The notes beneath the pieces were generated by a model, which did not search any database, was not told the DNA's origin, and saw only the letters and a list, made by a program, of their open reading frames with translations. A stretch of 7,162 bases of DNA from a bacterium (lineage in GTDB: Bacteria; UBA9089; CG2-30-40-21), in assembly GCA_018814245.1 (NCBI GenBank), contig JAHIZN010000160.1, positions 1-7,162 of the forward strand. The letters run 5' to 3'. The stretch's first letter is position 1; each line of letters starts with the position of its first letter. Both the position numbers and the translations under genes were made by a program. Of the stretch, positions 1 through 6,134 are shown piece by piece.

Positions 1-1
1 G

Positions 2-23
2 GGGCAACCCCCTGTGGTTGCCC
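2..23. repeat. GC-rich hairpin, 8-bp stem
   Basis: GGGCAACC (2-9) and GGTTGCCC (16-23) are perfect reverse complements around a 6-base loop. The stem is followed by TTTACATT. It could be the terminator of a gene left of the window, but the T run is short, and hairpins of this look also occur as dispersed intergenic repeats. The two cannot be told apart from one copy. Confidence 0.6.
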
Positions 24-81
24 TTTACATTACATTGTTGAATTTGTCTTACAGAGGAGAGCATCTCTGGCAATTATCTTT

Positions 82-109
82 TAATCTGCGATAATCTGCG
101 TAATCTGCG
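82..109. repeat. Three near-tandem TAATCTGCG copies
   Basis: The 9-mer TAATCTGCG occurs at 82-90, 92-100 and 101-109, with one spacer base between the first two copies and none between the last two. The TTTTAATCTG context resembles the arm of the inverted repeat at 3571-3596, which reads TTTTAATCTGTGAATCTGTG. The two may therefore be relatives of one repeat family that differ by C/T changes. Confidence 0.6.
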
Positions 110-139
110 GATATATTCCCTGTTTCTAATTGCACAGGT

Positions 140-173
140 CGAACTAATGTGATGTCATCCCGAACTAATGTGA
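140..173. repeat. 13-bp direct repeat CGAACTAATGTGA
   Basis: CGAACTAATGTGA is present exactly at 140-152 and 161-173, a period of 21 bp. The second copy lies within the small inverted-repeat element at 153-230. The doublet could be a duplication made when that element inserted or rearranged. Function unknown. Confidence 0.65.
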
Positions 174-230
174 GGGGTCACTCGTTGATTCCCAAAAGGT
201 TAAGATTTCTCGGATTACCTCGAAATGACA
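153..230. repeat. Small element with imperfect inverted ends (TGTCAT...ATGACA)
   Basis: The ends TGTCATCCCGA (153-163) and TCGAAATGACA (220-230) are reverse complements at 9 of 11 positions. The interior includes AAGATTTCTCGGATTACCTCG. It resembles the dispersed non-coding repeats beginning TGTCATTTCGAG that are common in many bacterial genomes. No coding capacity. Whether it is mobile cannot be judged from one copy. Confidence 0.5.
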
Positions 231-320
231 AGAAACTGCATTCCGTAACAGCCTGTCGAAGAAAAAGAACAGTTTCGCAGTGAGATAAAGGCATCTACAG
301 ACTATATCATTCCATCTGAG

Positions 321-566
321 TTGTGTGCTCTATTTGATAGGTTATATGTTCAGGAACATAAGATTGAGAAGGTTGAGCAGGATGTCAGTCTATCATTCTG
401 GTGTGTTGTGGTTACGATTTTTCTTGCGGTGCTTGGGGCAATTATAAGCTCATTACGATTGCAAAAAGATACAATTATATTTATTTTGTTTGTCCTTTTT
501 GCAATAATATCTATGGGATTTATTATACTTATATTTATTCGTTACTTAAACGATAGTAAAAAATGA
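321..566 (+). CDS. Small two-helix membrane protein, probably 5'-truncated
   Basis: I do not recognise this gene. The product from TTG 321 is 81 residues. A charged stretch of about 22 residues (QEHKIEKVEQDVS) precedes two strongly hydrophobic segments, roughly residues 25-46 and 51-73, joined by a short basic loop (RLQK), with a charged C-terminus (NDSKK). It is probably an inner-membrane protein. TTG 321 has no Shine-Dalgarno sequence. The same frame stays open back to 249 and encodes 24 more protein-like residues (including EEKEQFRSEIKAS and DYIIPSEL) without any ATG, GTG or TTG. The true start therefore seems lost, and the gene is more likely a remnant cut by the repeats at 140-230 than an intact small gene. 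It ends 21 bases before comM and might have shared its transcript. Confidence 0.45.
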   Translation: MCALFDRLYVQEHKIEKVEQDVSLSFWCVVVTIFLAVLGAIISSLRLQKDTIIFILFVLFAIISMGFIILIFIRYLNDSKK

Positions 567-587
567 TGCAATTGGTTGCGGTGAATA

Positions 588-2129
588 ATGTTAGCAAGCG
601 TAAAAAGCGGGGGAATTCAGGGGATAGACGGTTACATAATCGATGTAGAGGTGGATGCCTTCCCATCCCTTCCCCTTTTTAATATTGTTGGACTACCTGA
701 TTCTGCGATAAAAGAGAGTAAGGAGCGGGTTAGGACAGCGATTGTTAATTCTGAGTTTGCGTTTTTAGACAGCTATCGTTTGACTGTGAATCTTGCCCCG
801 GCGGATATCAAAAAGGAAGGGGCATCGTTGGATTTACCCATTGCCATTGGTATTCTGATAGCTACCAGACAGATTCAGGTGAAATTCTTAGATGAGTATA
901 TTATTATAGGAGAATTATCCTTAGATGGAAGTATTCGTCCGATAAAGGGCGGCATCTCTATTGCCTTAGCAGCCAGAACAGCCGGCATAAAGAAGATACT
1001 TATTCCAGAGGCAAATGCTAAAGAGGCAGCGGTAGTTGAAGGGATAGAGGTGTATCCGGTTAATACCCTGTCAGAGGTAGCCGGATTTTTGGCTCAAGAG
1101 GCTGAGGTTAATCGATATGAGGTTGATGTAAAGGAGATATTTTCTCAAGGACATTGTCAGGATTGTGCTGATTTTGGTGAGGTAGGCGGGCAGGAACATG
1201 CGAAGAGGGCTCTGGAGGTGGCTGCTGCAGGTGGGCATAATGTAATAATGATTGGTCCGCCTGGTTCAGGTAAGACCATGTTAGCCAAAAGGGTACCCTC
1301 TATATTACCTGATTTTATTCTAACAGAGGCTATTGAGACCACAAAGATTTATAGTATTATGGGTATGCTTCCAAGGGAAATGGCATTATTAACCACCAGG
1401 CCATTTCGGGCACCACATCACACCATCTCTGACGCAGGGTTGGTTGGCGGTGGTCATATCCCAAAACCGGGTGAGGTAAGCCTTTCCCATAATGGGGTTT
1501 TGTTTCTGGATGAGTTGCCTGAGTTTCCAAGGAAGGTGCTTGAATCTATGCGTCAGCCTCTTGAAGATGAGGTTGTAACTATTTCCCGGGCAAGTGAACG
1601 GTTATCATTTCCTGCAAGTTTTATGTTGATTTCAGCCATGAATCCATGTCCGTGTGGGTATCTGACAGATCCGACAAAGGAATGTACCTGTACACCTATT
1701 CAGATACAAAAGTATCTGGCAAAGATTTCAGGACCACTGCTGGACAGGATAGATATTCATATCGAGGTGCCAAGGGTAAAATATGATGATCTGGTAAGTC
1801 AGAATCGAGGTAGATGCTCAGGGGACATGCGGCAACGGATTAATTGTGCCCGTGAGATTCAACTTGAAAGATTTAAGTCTAATGGTAATCATACCAATAG
1901 CCAGATGAATGCAAGGCAGATTAAAAAATATTGTCAGGTGAATGGAAAAGGGCAGGAGCTGTTAAGAAATGCAATTGATAAATTGGGATTTTCTGCAAGG
2001 GCGTATGATCGTATCCTGAAGGTCTCAAGAACCTTAGCTGACCTTGATGGAGGTTGTACCATTTCTGAGTCTCATATTTCTGAGGCAATTCAGTATCGAA
2101 GCCTTGATCGGGAATGGTGGAAGATGTAG
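588..2129 (+). CDS. comM: YifB/ComM-family Mg-chelatase-like AAA+ ATPase
   Basis: Full-length member of the YifB/ComM family (513 residues, about the usual length). In ComM, the best-studied member, the ATPase is a hexameric branch-migration helicase that helps integrate incoming DNA during natural transformation. In other lineages its role is less clear. The N-terminal ChlI-like domain spans about residues 20-165, with the family signatures FNIVGLPDSAIKESKERVR and VNLAPADIKKEG. The AAA+ domain starts near 195. It has a Walker A GPPGSGKT (223-230), a Walker B VLFLDE (304-309), the sensor/arginine region GPLLDRIDIHIEV (382-394) and the conserved four-cysteine cluster CPCG...CTC (354-368). The C-terminal lid domain runs about 405-505. 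The ATG at 588 gives the canonical N-terminus; the Shine-Dalgarno sequence is weak (GGTGA, 580-584). No dprA or other competence gene is adjacent. Confidence 0.96.
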   Translation: MLASVKSGGIQGIDGYIIDVEVDAFPSLPLFNIVGLPDSAIKESKERVRTAIVNSEFAFLDSYRLTVNLAPADIKKEGASLDLPIAIGILIATRQIQVKFLDEYIIIGELSLDGSIRPIKGGISIALAARTAGIKKILIPEANAKEAAVVEGIEVYPVNTLSEVAGFLAQEAEVNRYEVDVKEIFSQGHCQDCADFGEVGGQEHAKRALEVAAAGGHNVIMIGPPGSGKTMLAKRVPSILPDFILTEAIETTKIYSIMGMLPREMALLTTRPFRAPHHTISDAGLVGGGHIPKPGEVSLSHNGVLFLDELPEFPRKVLESMRQPLEDEVVTISRASERLSFPASFMLISAMNPCPCGYLTDPTKECTCTPIQIQKYLAKISGPLLDRIDIHIEVPRVKYDDLVSQNRGRCSGDMRQRINCAREIQLERFKSNGNHTNSQMNARQIKKYCQVNGKGQELLRNAIDKLGFSARAYDRILKVSRTLADLDGGCTISESHISEAIQYRSLDREWWKM

Positions 2130-2238
2130 GAGGAAGAATTAAAAATTATGAATTAAAAATTAAAAATTGCAGGAGTCAGAATACAGAATTCTGAAATATA
2201 TGGAATCCGATAAATAACTTGACATAATAGTTGTAGGT

Positions 2239-2274
2239 ACAGGGTAAAAGGGGTGCTACCCCCCTTGTCCCTGT
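2239..2274. repeat. Strong two-part GC hairpin
   Basis: ACAGGG (2239-2244) pairs with CCCTGT (2269-2274), and AAGGGG (2248-2253) pairs with CCCCTT (2261-2266). This gives a stem with a small internal bulge and a 7-base loop. No T run follows, so it is not a typical intrinsic terminator for comM, although it may stabilise the 3' end of the transcript. It may equally be a dispersed repeat. Confidence 0.6.
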
Positions 2275-2295
2275 CCATGAAGGCAACGAAACAAC

Positions 2296-2317
2296 GGACA
2301 CCCACAAGGGGATGTCC
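2296..2317. repeat. Hairpin GGACA...TGTCC
   Basis: GGACACCC (2296-2303) pairs with GGGATGTCC (2309-2317) with one C/A mismatch, leaving a loop of about six bases. It stands 21 bases after the hairpin at 2239-2274. No T run follows. Function unknown. Confidence 0.5.
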
Positions 2318-2431
2318 TTACGAGGTATGTGTCAACTTAATTAATGGATTGCATATATCTAAATAGTTGTAATCTTCAATCCTTAATTTTTAATTTTTAA
2401 TTCATAATTTTTAATTTTATTTACAAGAATC

Positions 2432-2443
2432 AAAGGGGGTGAT
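2432..2443 (+). promoter_or_regulatory. Near-consensus ribosome binding site that fixes the start at ATG 2451
   Basis: AAAGGGGGTGAT at 2432-2443 matches the anti-Shine-Dalgarno complement AAGGAGGTGAT except for one base. It ends 7 bases before ATG 2451. The GTG at 2439 lies inside this site and so cannot be the start that uses it. Confidence 0.75.
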
Positions 2444-2450
2444 AAGGAAG

Positions 2451-3467
2451 ATGCAACGGTATCATCGAATTATAAGTTATACAGGTATGTTTGTTCTTGC
2501 GGCTTCTTTTGCTATAGCCTCACCAGATGAAACAACCACAATAGAAGAATTACAGGCTAAGGTAGAGTCAGCGTGGGCATCAGAGGCAAGGGCTTTGGCA
2601 GAGACAGAGGCAGCAGGAATTGCAGAAGCAGAGGCAGTATCTGACGCTAAGGCAGCTGAGGAGTCTCTTGCTCAGGCAGATGCTATATCCAGGGCACTTT
2701 ATGCCTCTAAGAAGAAGGCCAGGTCTCGGGCAGAGGCAGCCATATCGAGCGAAAAAATGGCATTAGCTACAGCTGAAGCGGCTCGGGCTTCAGAGGTAAG
2801 TGCTAATACTGCAGTAGAGGATGCCAATGCTGCTGAGGCTAAACTAAAGGCAGAGTTTGGTGCAGCCCAGCAAGATGCAGAAATATCGTGGACAGAGGCT
2901 AAAACCCATAAACAAACTGCGGAAAATTTTCTTTCAATAGCATCTGATGCCTTGGCACATGGCTTGACCGGAAAATCAATAGAATTTTCTACTAAGGCTA
3001 AGGCTGAGGTTGATGTAGCAAAAGCCTGCGAAGAAAAGGCAAGGTATAAGGATAGGGTAGTTGATGAAATAAAAAGAAGGATGCGGCTGGCAATTGAATC
3101 TATCTCTGCTGCTACGGCAAAGGCAGAGGCAACTGCAGAGATGGCAAGGGCATCAGAGGCTAAGGCAATTGCTCAGTCTCAAGCTGCCAGAGCTGCTGAA
3201 GAAGAGGCAAAGGCAATGGTTGAGGCTGCAGAAAGGTCAGAGGCAAAGGCATTGGCTTCAGCTGAGGGATCCAGAGCAGCAGCCAGATGGGCAGCGGTCA
3301 AGATAACCTCTGCAAAACTGTCTCAAACAAAGGCTATGGCTGAGGCAAATGTAGGTAAAATAGTTGAGGAGCAGGCAAGGGTTGCAGTAGAAAGGGCAAG
3401 ATTGGAAAGGGAAAAGGCAACCTCTATTCTGATAGATGCTCAAAAAGCAGTTAAAAGCGGCTTTTAA
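2451..3467 (+). CDS. Exported Ala/Glu/Lys-rich protein of 14-residue repeats, function unknown
   Basis: Not recognised. From ATG 2451 the product has 338 residues. An N-terminal signal peptide is visible: basic start MQRYHR, hydrophobic core YTGMFVLAASFAIA and an AIA/S cleavage site near residue 23. It should be exported, with no further membrane helix. The mature part is dominated by Ala, Glu, Lys, Ser and Arg and should be almost wholly helical. Two blocks, residues 41-138 (seven units) and 218-329 (eight units), align in register at 14 residues, i.e. two heptads. The loose consensus is A-x-A-S-E-A-K-A-L-A-x-A-E-A, which suggests a coiled coil. The middle part (139-217) is less regular and vaguely recalls envelope helical-hairpin proteins such as DUF4398, a weak similarity by eye. 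There is one cysteine (KACEEK). A periplasmic or envelope structural role is inference. Both flanks are repeat-rich, so it is probably transcribed alone. Confidence 0.8.
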   Translation: MQRYHRIISYTGMFVLAASFAIASPDETTTIEELQAKVESAWASEARALAETEAAGIAEAEAVSDAKAAEESLAQADAISRALYASKKKARSRAEAAISSEKMALATAEAARASEVSANTAVEDANAAEAKLKAEFGAAQQDAEISWTEAKTHKQTAENFLSIASDALAHGLTGKSIEFSTKAKAEVDVAKACEEKARYKDRVVDEIKRRMRLAIESISAATAKAEATAEMARASEAKAIAQSQAARAAEEEAKAMVEAAERSEAKALASAEGSRAAARWAAVKITSAKLSQTKAMAEANVGKIVEEQARVAVERARLEREKATSILIDAQKAVKSGF

Positions 3468-3476
3468 TAATTGAGA

Positions 3477-3619
3477 GTAGCTATTCAGCAGCAAAAATAA
3501 AATGCCACAGATTCACAGATTAAACATATGAAATATTCAGAAAAGAAATATCTATTAGGGCTAACTGATCTTTTAATCTGTGAATCTGTGGCATTTAAGG
3601 AAATATGCTGAATAGTTAC
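3477..3619. mobile_element. 143-bp MITE-like inverted-repeat element
   Basis: The ends GTAGCTATTCAGCA (3477-3490) and TGCTGAATAGTTAC (3606-3619) are inverted repeats with one mismatch in 14. Inside lies a perfect 25-bp inverted repeat (3500-3524 and 3572-3596, AATGCCACAGATTCACAGAT and complement) around a 47-base centre. No coding capacity. The terminal sequence resembles those of the elements at 6033-6414 and 6135-6362. No clear target-site duplication flanks it. The transcript would fold into a long hairpin between the Ala-rich gene and hup. Mobility by a transposase in trans is inference. Confidence 0.65.
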
Positions 3620-3622
3620 AAT
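3594..3622 (+). promoter_or_regulatory. Possible hup promoter at the right end of the 3477-3619 element
   Basis: TACAAT at 3617-3622 matches the -10 consensus at five of six positions. It lies across the right end of the inverted-repeat element. A weak -35 candidate TTTAAG is at 3594-3599, with a 17-base spacer. Transcription would begin about 20 bases before the hup ATG. The weak -35 keeps this tentative. Confidence 0.3.
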
Positions 3623-3648
3623 ATTTTTTTTATAAAGGAGGAAGTCTT

Positions 3649-3927
3649 ATGACAAAGCGGGACTTGGTCGTAAAAATTGCACAACAGACAGGATTAACGC
3701 AATATGATGTTAAAAATGTAGTTGAGGGTGTATTGGACGGGATTACAGATGCATTATCAGCTGGGGATAAGGTAGAATTAAGGGATTTTGGAATATTTAA
3801 GGTGAAGTCACGGCGATCAAGGGTTGGTAGAAACCCTCGCACCGGTTCAGTTGTTCCAATTGAATCCAAAAGAGTCACTACCTTTAAGCCTGGAAAGATA
3901 ATGAAGGAAAAAGTAGCTAACTTTTAA
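3649..3927 (+). CDS. hup: HU/IHF-family DNA-binding protein
   Basis: A 92-residue histone-like protein of normal family length that binds and bends DNA as a dimer in the nucleoid. The helical dimerisation part covers residues 1-40 (MTKRDLVVKIAQQTGLTQYDV is typical). It is followed by the beta-sheet signature VELRDFGIF (42-50) and the DNA-binding arm with GRNPRTG (60-66). That arm carries the conserved proline (residue 63) that intercalates in HU/IHF. The tail TTFKPGKIMKEKV is also typical. HU and IHF subunits cannot be separated with certainty; the extra basic residues KSRRSR (53-58) are often seen in IHF-like forms. A strong Shine-Dalgarno sequence AAAGGAGG (3634-3641) lies 7 bases before ATG 3649. 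The gene begins the hup-miaB-transglycosylase operon, with 25 bases to miaB. Confidence 0.95.
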   Translation: MTKRDLVVKIAQQTGLTQYDVKNVVEGVLDGITDALSAGDKVELRDFGIFKVKSRRSRVGRNPRTGSVVPIESKRVTTFKPGKIMKEKVANF

Positions 3928-3952
3928 GCTTTTTTGCTTGTGGGAGTGTTAA

Positions 3953-5341
3953 ATGATTCAGAAAAAGATGGCGTATATCATCACTTATGGCTGTCAGATG
4001 AATAAGTATGATTCGGATGTTATATCCCGTATCTTAAAAACAAATGGATATAACTTGACAGATGATGAAGAATGTGCCTCTTTTATCTTGATTAATACTT
4101 GCAGTATTCGCAAGCATGCAGAAGATAAGGTGTTAAGTAAACTTGGAGAACTGGTTTGCAGAAAAAAAAATGACAAGGATTTAAGGATAGTTGTATGCGG
4201 TTGCATGGCACAGCGGCTTGGAAATAAATTGGTGCATAGATTTCCTGAAATAGATTTTGTTCTCGGGACAAGCATGATTGCTGAATTACCCAATATTCTT
4301 AACGAAAATGAAGAAAGCAGTCTGTCAACTACATTTATTAAGGGGAAAAAGGTTTATACAGAAGAGTCTTCTTGTATATATCCAGTGACCAGCATCCATG
4401 AAAAGGGATTAAAATCTTTCGTGGCAGTTATACTTGGGTGCGATAATTATTGCTCTTATTGTATCGTGCCATATGTACGAGGCAAACCAAGAAGCAGAGA
4501 AAAAATAGAGATAATAAGAGAAATAGAGTTATTGGTAAAAGCAGGTCGTAAGGAGATAACCCTTCTGGGACAAAATATACTTGCCTATGGACGCGATATT
4601 AATGAGAGCTTTGACGGATTGCTTCGTGATATTCATTCTATTGATGGATTAATGAGAATCCGTTTCCTTACCTCACATCCGAGGGACATCACAAAGGATT
4701 TAATAGAGTTATTTCCTGAATTACCAAAGATTTGTGAACATTTTCATTTGCCGGTTCAATCTGGCTCTGACCATGTTCTAAGGCTTATGGGAAGGGGATA
4801 TACTGTTGAACACTATAAACAGATAATAAAAGAGATTCGTAAGAAATATCCATGTCCATCTATTACTACGGATCTGATTGCAGGATTTCCTGGTGAGACA
4901 GAAAATGATTTTAATGATACCATAGAGTTGATAAAAGAGATAGGGTTTGATACAGCCTTTTGTTTTAAGTATTCTCCAAGGGAGGGTACGCCTGCCTGTA
5001 AATTCCAAGACCAGTTGCCTGAAGAAGAAAAAAACCGAAGACTAAAAGAACTCTTAGATGTACAAAAGGCTATTTCTTTACAGATAAATCAGGCAATGGT
5101 TGGTACGATTCAGGAGGTTTTACTTGATGAAAAAAATCCAAAGAAGGCAGCACCTCTGGCAGAGGCAGTATCTCTGACATGGGCAGCACCTTCGGTGGAT
5201 GAGAGCTCTTTGCTTGGGAGAACAAGGGGTGATAAGGTTGTAATTGTGCCTGCAAAGAATCATAGGGTAGGGGATATTGGTATAGTGAGGGTTGTTGAGG
5301 CAAATAACTGGAGCTTAAGGGGAGTGTTTGTAAACGAATGA
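3953..5341 (+). CDS. miaB: tRNA-2-methylthio-N6-isopentenyladenosine37 synthase MiaB, with an extra C-terminal segment
   Basis: Radical-SAM methylthiotransferase that converts i6A37 to ms2i6A37 in tRNAs reading codons that start with U. The 462-residue product has the UPF0004 domain with cluster-binding cysteines C14 (TYGCQMN), C50 (NTCSIR) and C84 (GCMAQ). The radical-SAM motif C163-x3-C167-x2-C170 sits in GCDNYCSYCIVPYVRG, which is MiaB-like rather than RimO- or MtaB-like. The TRAM domain occupies about 383-460 and ends WSLRGVFV. The odd feature is residues about 398-416, KAAPLAEAVSLTWAAPSVD. They sit where the family normally runs straight from a short KKNP-like stretch to the LxGRT motif (here LLGRT, 420-424), so the loop is about 16-18 residues too long. 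The frame is intact and all key residues are present, so the enzyme is probably active. GGGAG (3942-3946) precedes ATG 3953. The stop overlaps the next gene as ATGA. Confidence 0.96.
   Translation: MIQKKMAYIITYGCQMNKYDSDVISRILKTNGYNLTDDEECASFILINTCSIRKHAEDKVLSKLGELVCRKKNDKDLRIVVCGCMAQRLGNKLVHRFPEIDFVLGTSMIAELPNILNENEESSLSTTFIKGKKVYTEESSCIYPVTSIHEKGLKSFVAVILGCDNYCSYCIVPYVRGKPRSREKIEIIREIELLVKAGRKEITLLGQNILAYGRDINESFDGLLRDIHSIDGLMRIRFLTSHPRDITKDLIELFPELPKICEHFHLPVQSGSDHVLRLMGRGYTVEHYKQIIKEIRKKYPCPSITTDLIAGFPGETENDFNDTIELIKEIGFDTAFCFKYSPREGTPACKFQDQLPEEEKNRRLKELLDVQKAISLQINQAMVGTIQEVLLDEKNPKKAAPLAEAVSLTWAAPSVDESSLLGRTRGDKVVIVPAKNHRVGDIGIVRVVEANNWSLRGVFVNE
5144..5191. repeat. Repeat-derived segment inside miaB
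   Basis: The 18-mer AAGGCAGCACCTCTGGCA at 5144-5161 recurs exactly at 6103-6120, in the intergenic region before pgsA. Within miaB the 10-mer GGCAGCACCT occurs at 5146-5155 and again at 5182-5191, exactly 36 bases (12 codons) apart. A 13-base dyad CCTCTGGCAGAGG (5153-5165) lies between. The segment encodes the extra residues in the TRAM-domain loop of MiaB and keeps the frame. Confidence 0.65.
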
Positions 5342-5970
5342 AGAATATCATCCGAAGCATATTTAATTCCTTGGTGTTAGGGTTGATTGTGTTATGTGCT
5401 GTATTTATTCTTTTGGCCAATTCCAATTGGTTTTGGGATATAATAAGCCCTGTATTCTATAAGGAACTTATCTATAAATATAGTACAATACAGGAGTTGG
5501 ATCCACTTTTAATCTCAGCCGTTATCAAGGTGGAATCAAATTTTCAGCCCTATGCCAAATCTCCGAGGGGAGCAATTGGACTGATGCAGATTATGCCTGA
5601 AACAGGAAAGGAGATGGCAAAAAGGCTAAAAATAGAGCCTTTTGTTGCCGCTGATCTGAACAATCCAGAGATAAATCTCCAGATAGGGCTTTATTATCTT
5701 GCAAGATTAAAAAAACAGTTTAACGGGGATCTGTATCTTGTCCTGGCTGCGTATAACGGTGGTTCGGCTAATGTGCAAAAATGGCTGGATGAGAAAAAAA
5801 TAGATGACTCATCCCTTGCAGGACAAAGGGATGGAGATAAGTTCATAGCTCAAATACCATTTGAAGAGACCAGAGGGTTTGTAAAGAAGGTACTGTGGAA
5901 TTATAAATGGTTTAAGAATGTACAAAGGGTAAAAAATACATTGCAGTTTAAGCAGAATAATCAAGCATAA
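5338..5970 (+). CDS. Membrane-anchored lytic transglycosylase, GH23/Slt family
   Basis: A 210-residue protein that cleaves peptidoglycan glycan strands between MurNAc and GlcNAc, forming 1,6-anhydro ends, on the outer face of the inner membrane. One N-terminal helix (about residues 10-28, LVLGLIVLCAVFILLA) without a clear signal-peptidase site suggests a membrane anchor. The SLT domain starts near 48. It has the catalytic glutamate E66 in SAVIKVESNFQP, GAIGLMQIMPETG (78-90), AAYNGG (137-142) and the late PFEETRGFVKKV motif. This is the small Slt70-like catalytic domain, complete without extra peptidoglycan-binding modules. The ATG at 5338 overlaps the miaB stop by four bases (ATGA), so translational coupling is likely; a Shine-Dalgarno-like AAGGGGAG lies at 5317-5324 inside miaB. 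It is the last gene of the operon. Confidence 0.94.
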   Translation: MKNIIRSIFNSLVLGLIVLCAVFILLANSNWFWDIISPVFYKELIYKYSTIQELDPLLISAVIKVESNFQPYAKSPRGAIGLMQIMPETGKEMAKRLKIEPFVAADLNNPEINLQIGLYYLARLKKQFNGDLYLVLAAYNGGSANVQKWLDEKKIDDSSLAGQRDGDKFIAQIPFEETRGFVKKVLWNYKWFKNVQRVKNTLQFKQNNQA

Positions 5971-5985
5971 GAAATCGCGAATCTC

Positions 5986-6031
5986 GAATTGCGAATTGCG
6001 AATTTGCAGAAATGAAACAGATTCGCAATTC
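5986..6031. repeat. GAATTGCG tandem repeat and 11-bp perfect hairpin
   Basis: GAATTGCGAATT-type units overlap at 5986-6004. GAATTGCGAAT (5993-6003) pairs perfectly with ATTCGCAATTC (6021-6031) across a 17-base loop. It lies 22 bases after the transglycosylase stop and could protect the 3' end of the operon mRNA, but there is no T run for termination. The repeated composition suggests a dispersed intergenic repeat. Confidence 0.65.
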
Positions 6032-6101
6032 AGTAAGCGTGTTCAGATAGCAGCGGTCAGCCTTCAGCACCACCATGGGATACAAGGCATTACGGCATAA
6101 A

Positions 6102-6134
6102 AAAGGCAGCACCTCTGGCATTTGCCTTTATTTT
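6102..6134 (+). terminator. Probable intrinsic terminator of the hup-miaB-transglycosylase operon
   Basis: AAAGGCA (6102-6108) pairs with TGCCTTT (6123-6129) over 7 bp with a 14-base loop. It is followed by ATTTT, giving the T-rich tail TTTATTTT. It lies about 130 bases after the transglycosylase stop. The left arm and loop contain the 18-mer shared with miaB (6103-6120). The T tail coincides with the 9-bp direct repeat that flanks the inner element, so the element may have inserted at the end of this terminator. Confidence 0.45.

Larger units (their letters stand above)
1..248. other. Repeat-rich intergenic region at the left edge
   Basis: No gene is supported here. The stretch is a patchwork of short repeats, described in separate entries: a GC-rich hairpin at 1-23, three copies of TAATCTGCG at 82-109, a 13-bp direct repeat at 140-173 and a small element with inverted ends at 153-230. 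Such stacking of unrelated short repeats is seen again in the other intergenic regions of this window. The downstream membrane-protein frame opens at 249, directly after an in-frame TAA at 246-248, so the repeat cluster may have replaced the 5' part of that gene. Confidence 0.7.
2137..2416. repeat. Perfect 32-bp inverted repeat, arms 216 bp apart
   Basis: The left arm 2137-2168 and right arm 2385-2416 are exact reverse complements over 32 bp. They are made of AATTAAAAATT units around a central ATGAATT. Beyond the inner ends the match continues imperfectly (GCAGGA against AAGGA). AT-rich inverted repeats of this composition are widely dispersed in bacterial intergenic DNA. The arms could be the ends of a non-autonomous element or two separate copies in opposite orientation. 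No flanking target duplication was seen. Confidence 0.85.
2130..2450. other. Intergenic region between comM and the Ala-rich gene, bounded by a long inverted repeat
   Basis: No gene is supported. The region is framed by a perfect 32-bp AT-rich inverted repeat (2137-2168 and 2385-2416). Inside are a 10-bp palindrome CAGAATTCTG (2184-2193), a strong interrupted GC hairpin (2239-2274) and a second hairpin (2296-2317). A TTGACA at 2219-2224 has no convincing -10 partner. The combination looks like layered repeat elements rather than an ordinary promoter region. Confidence 0.7.

Noticed and set aside
82..109. TAATCTGCG tandem copies as a CRISPR array or iteron origin
   Set aside because: The units are only 9 bases, there are no spacers of constant length, and no cas or replication gene is nearby.
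588..2129. comM as evidence of a competence island
   Set aside because: The family is widespread in bacteria without natural competence, and no other competence gene is in the window.
2128..2156. AGGAGG after comM followed by ATG at 2148
   Set aside because: The ATG is followed by AAT and TAA at once, so no protein is encoded; the sequence belongs to the AT-rich repeat.
2219..2247. TTGACA at 2219-2224 as a promoter
   Set aside because: No acceptable -10 hexamer stands 15-19 bases downstream; the area is GC hairpin sequence.
2439..2450. GTG 2439 as start of the Ala-rich protein
   Set aside because: The GTG lies inside the near-consensus ribosome binding site that serves ATG 2451.
3094..3306. 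Leu/Gln/Arg-rich 70-residue frame overlapping the Ala-rich gene
   Set aside because: It is a shifted reading of GCA/GAG/AAG-rich repeats, with no ribosome binding site and biased composition.
5070..5426. 118-residue reverse-strand frame across miaB and the transglycosylase start
   Set aside because: It is antisense to two clear genes, has no recognisable motif, and is a shadow of their codon use.
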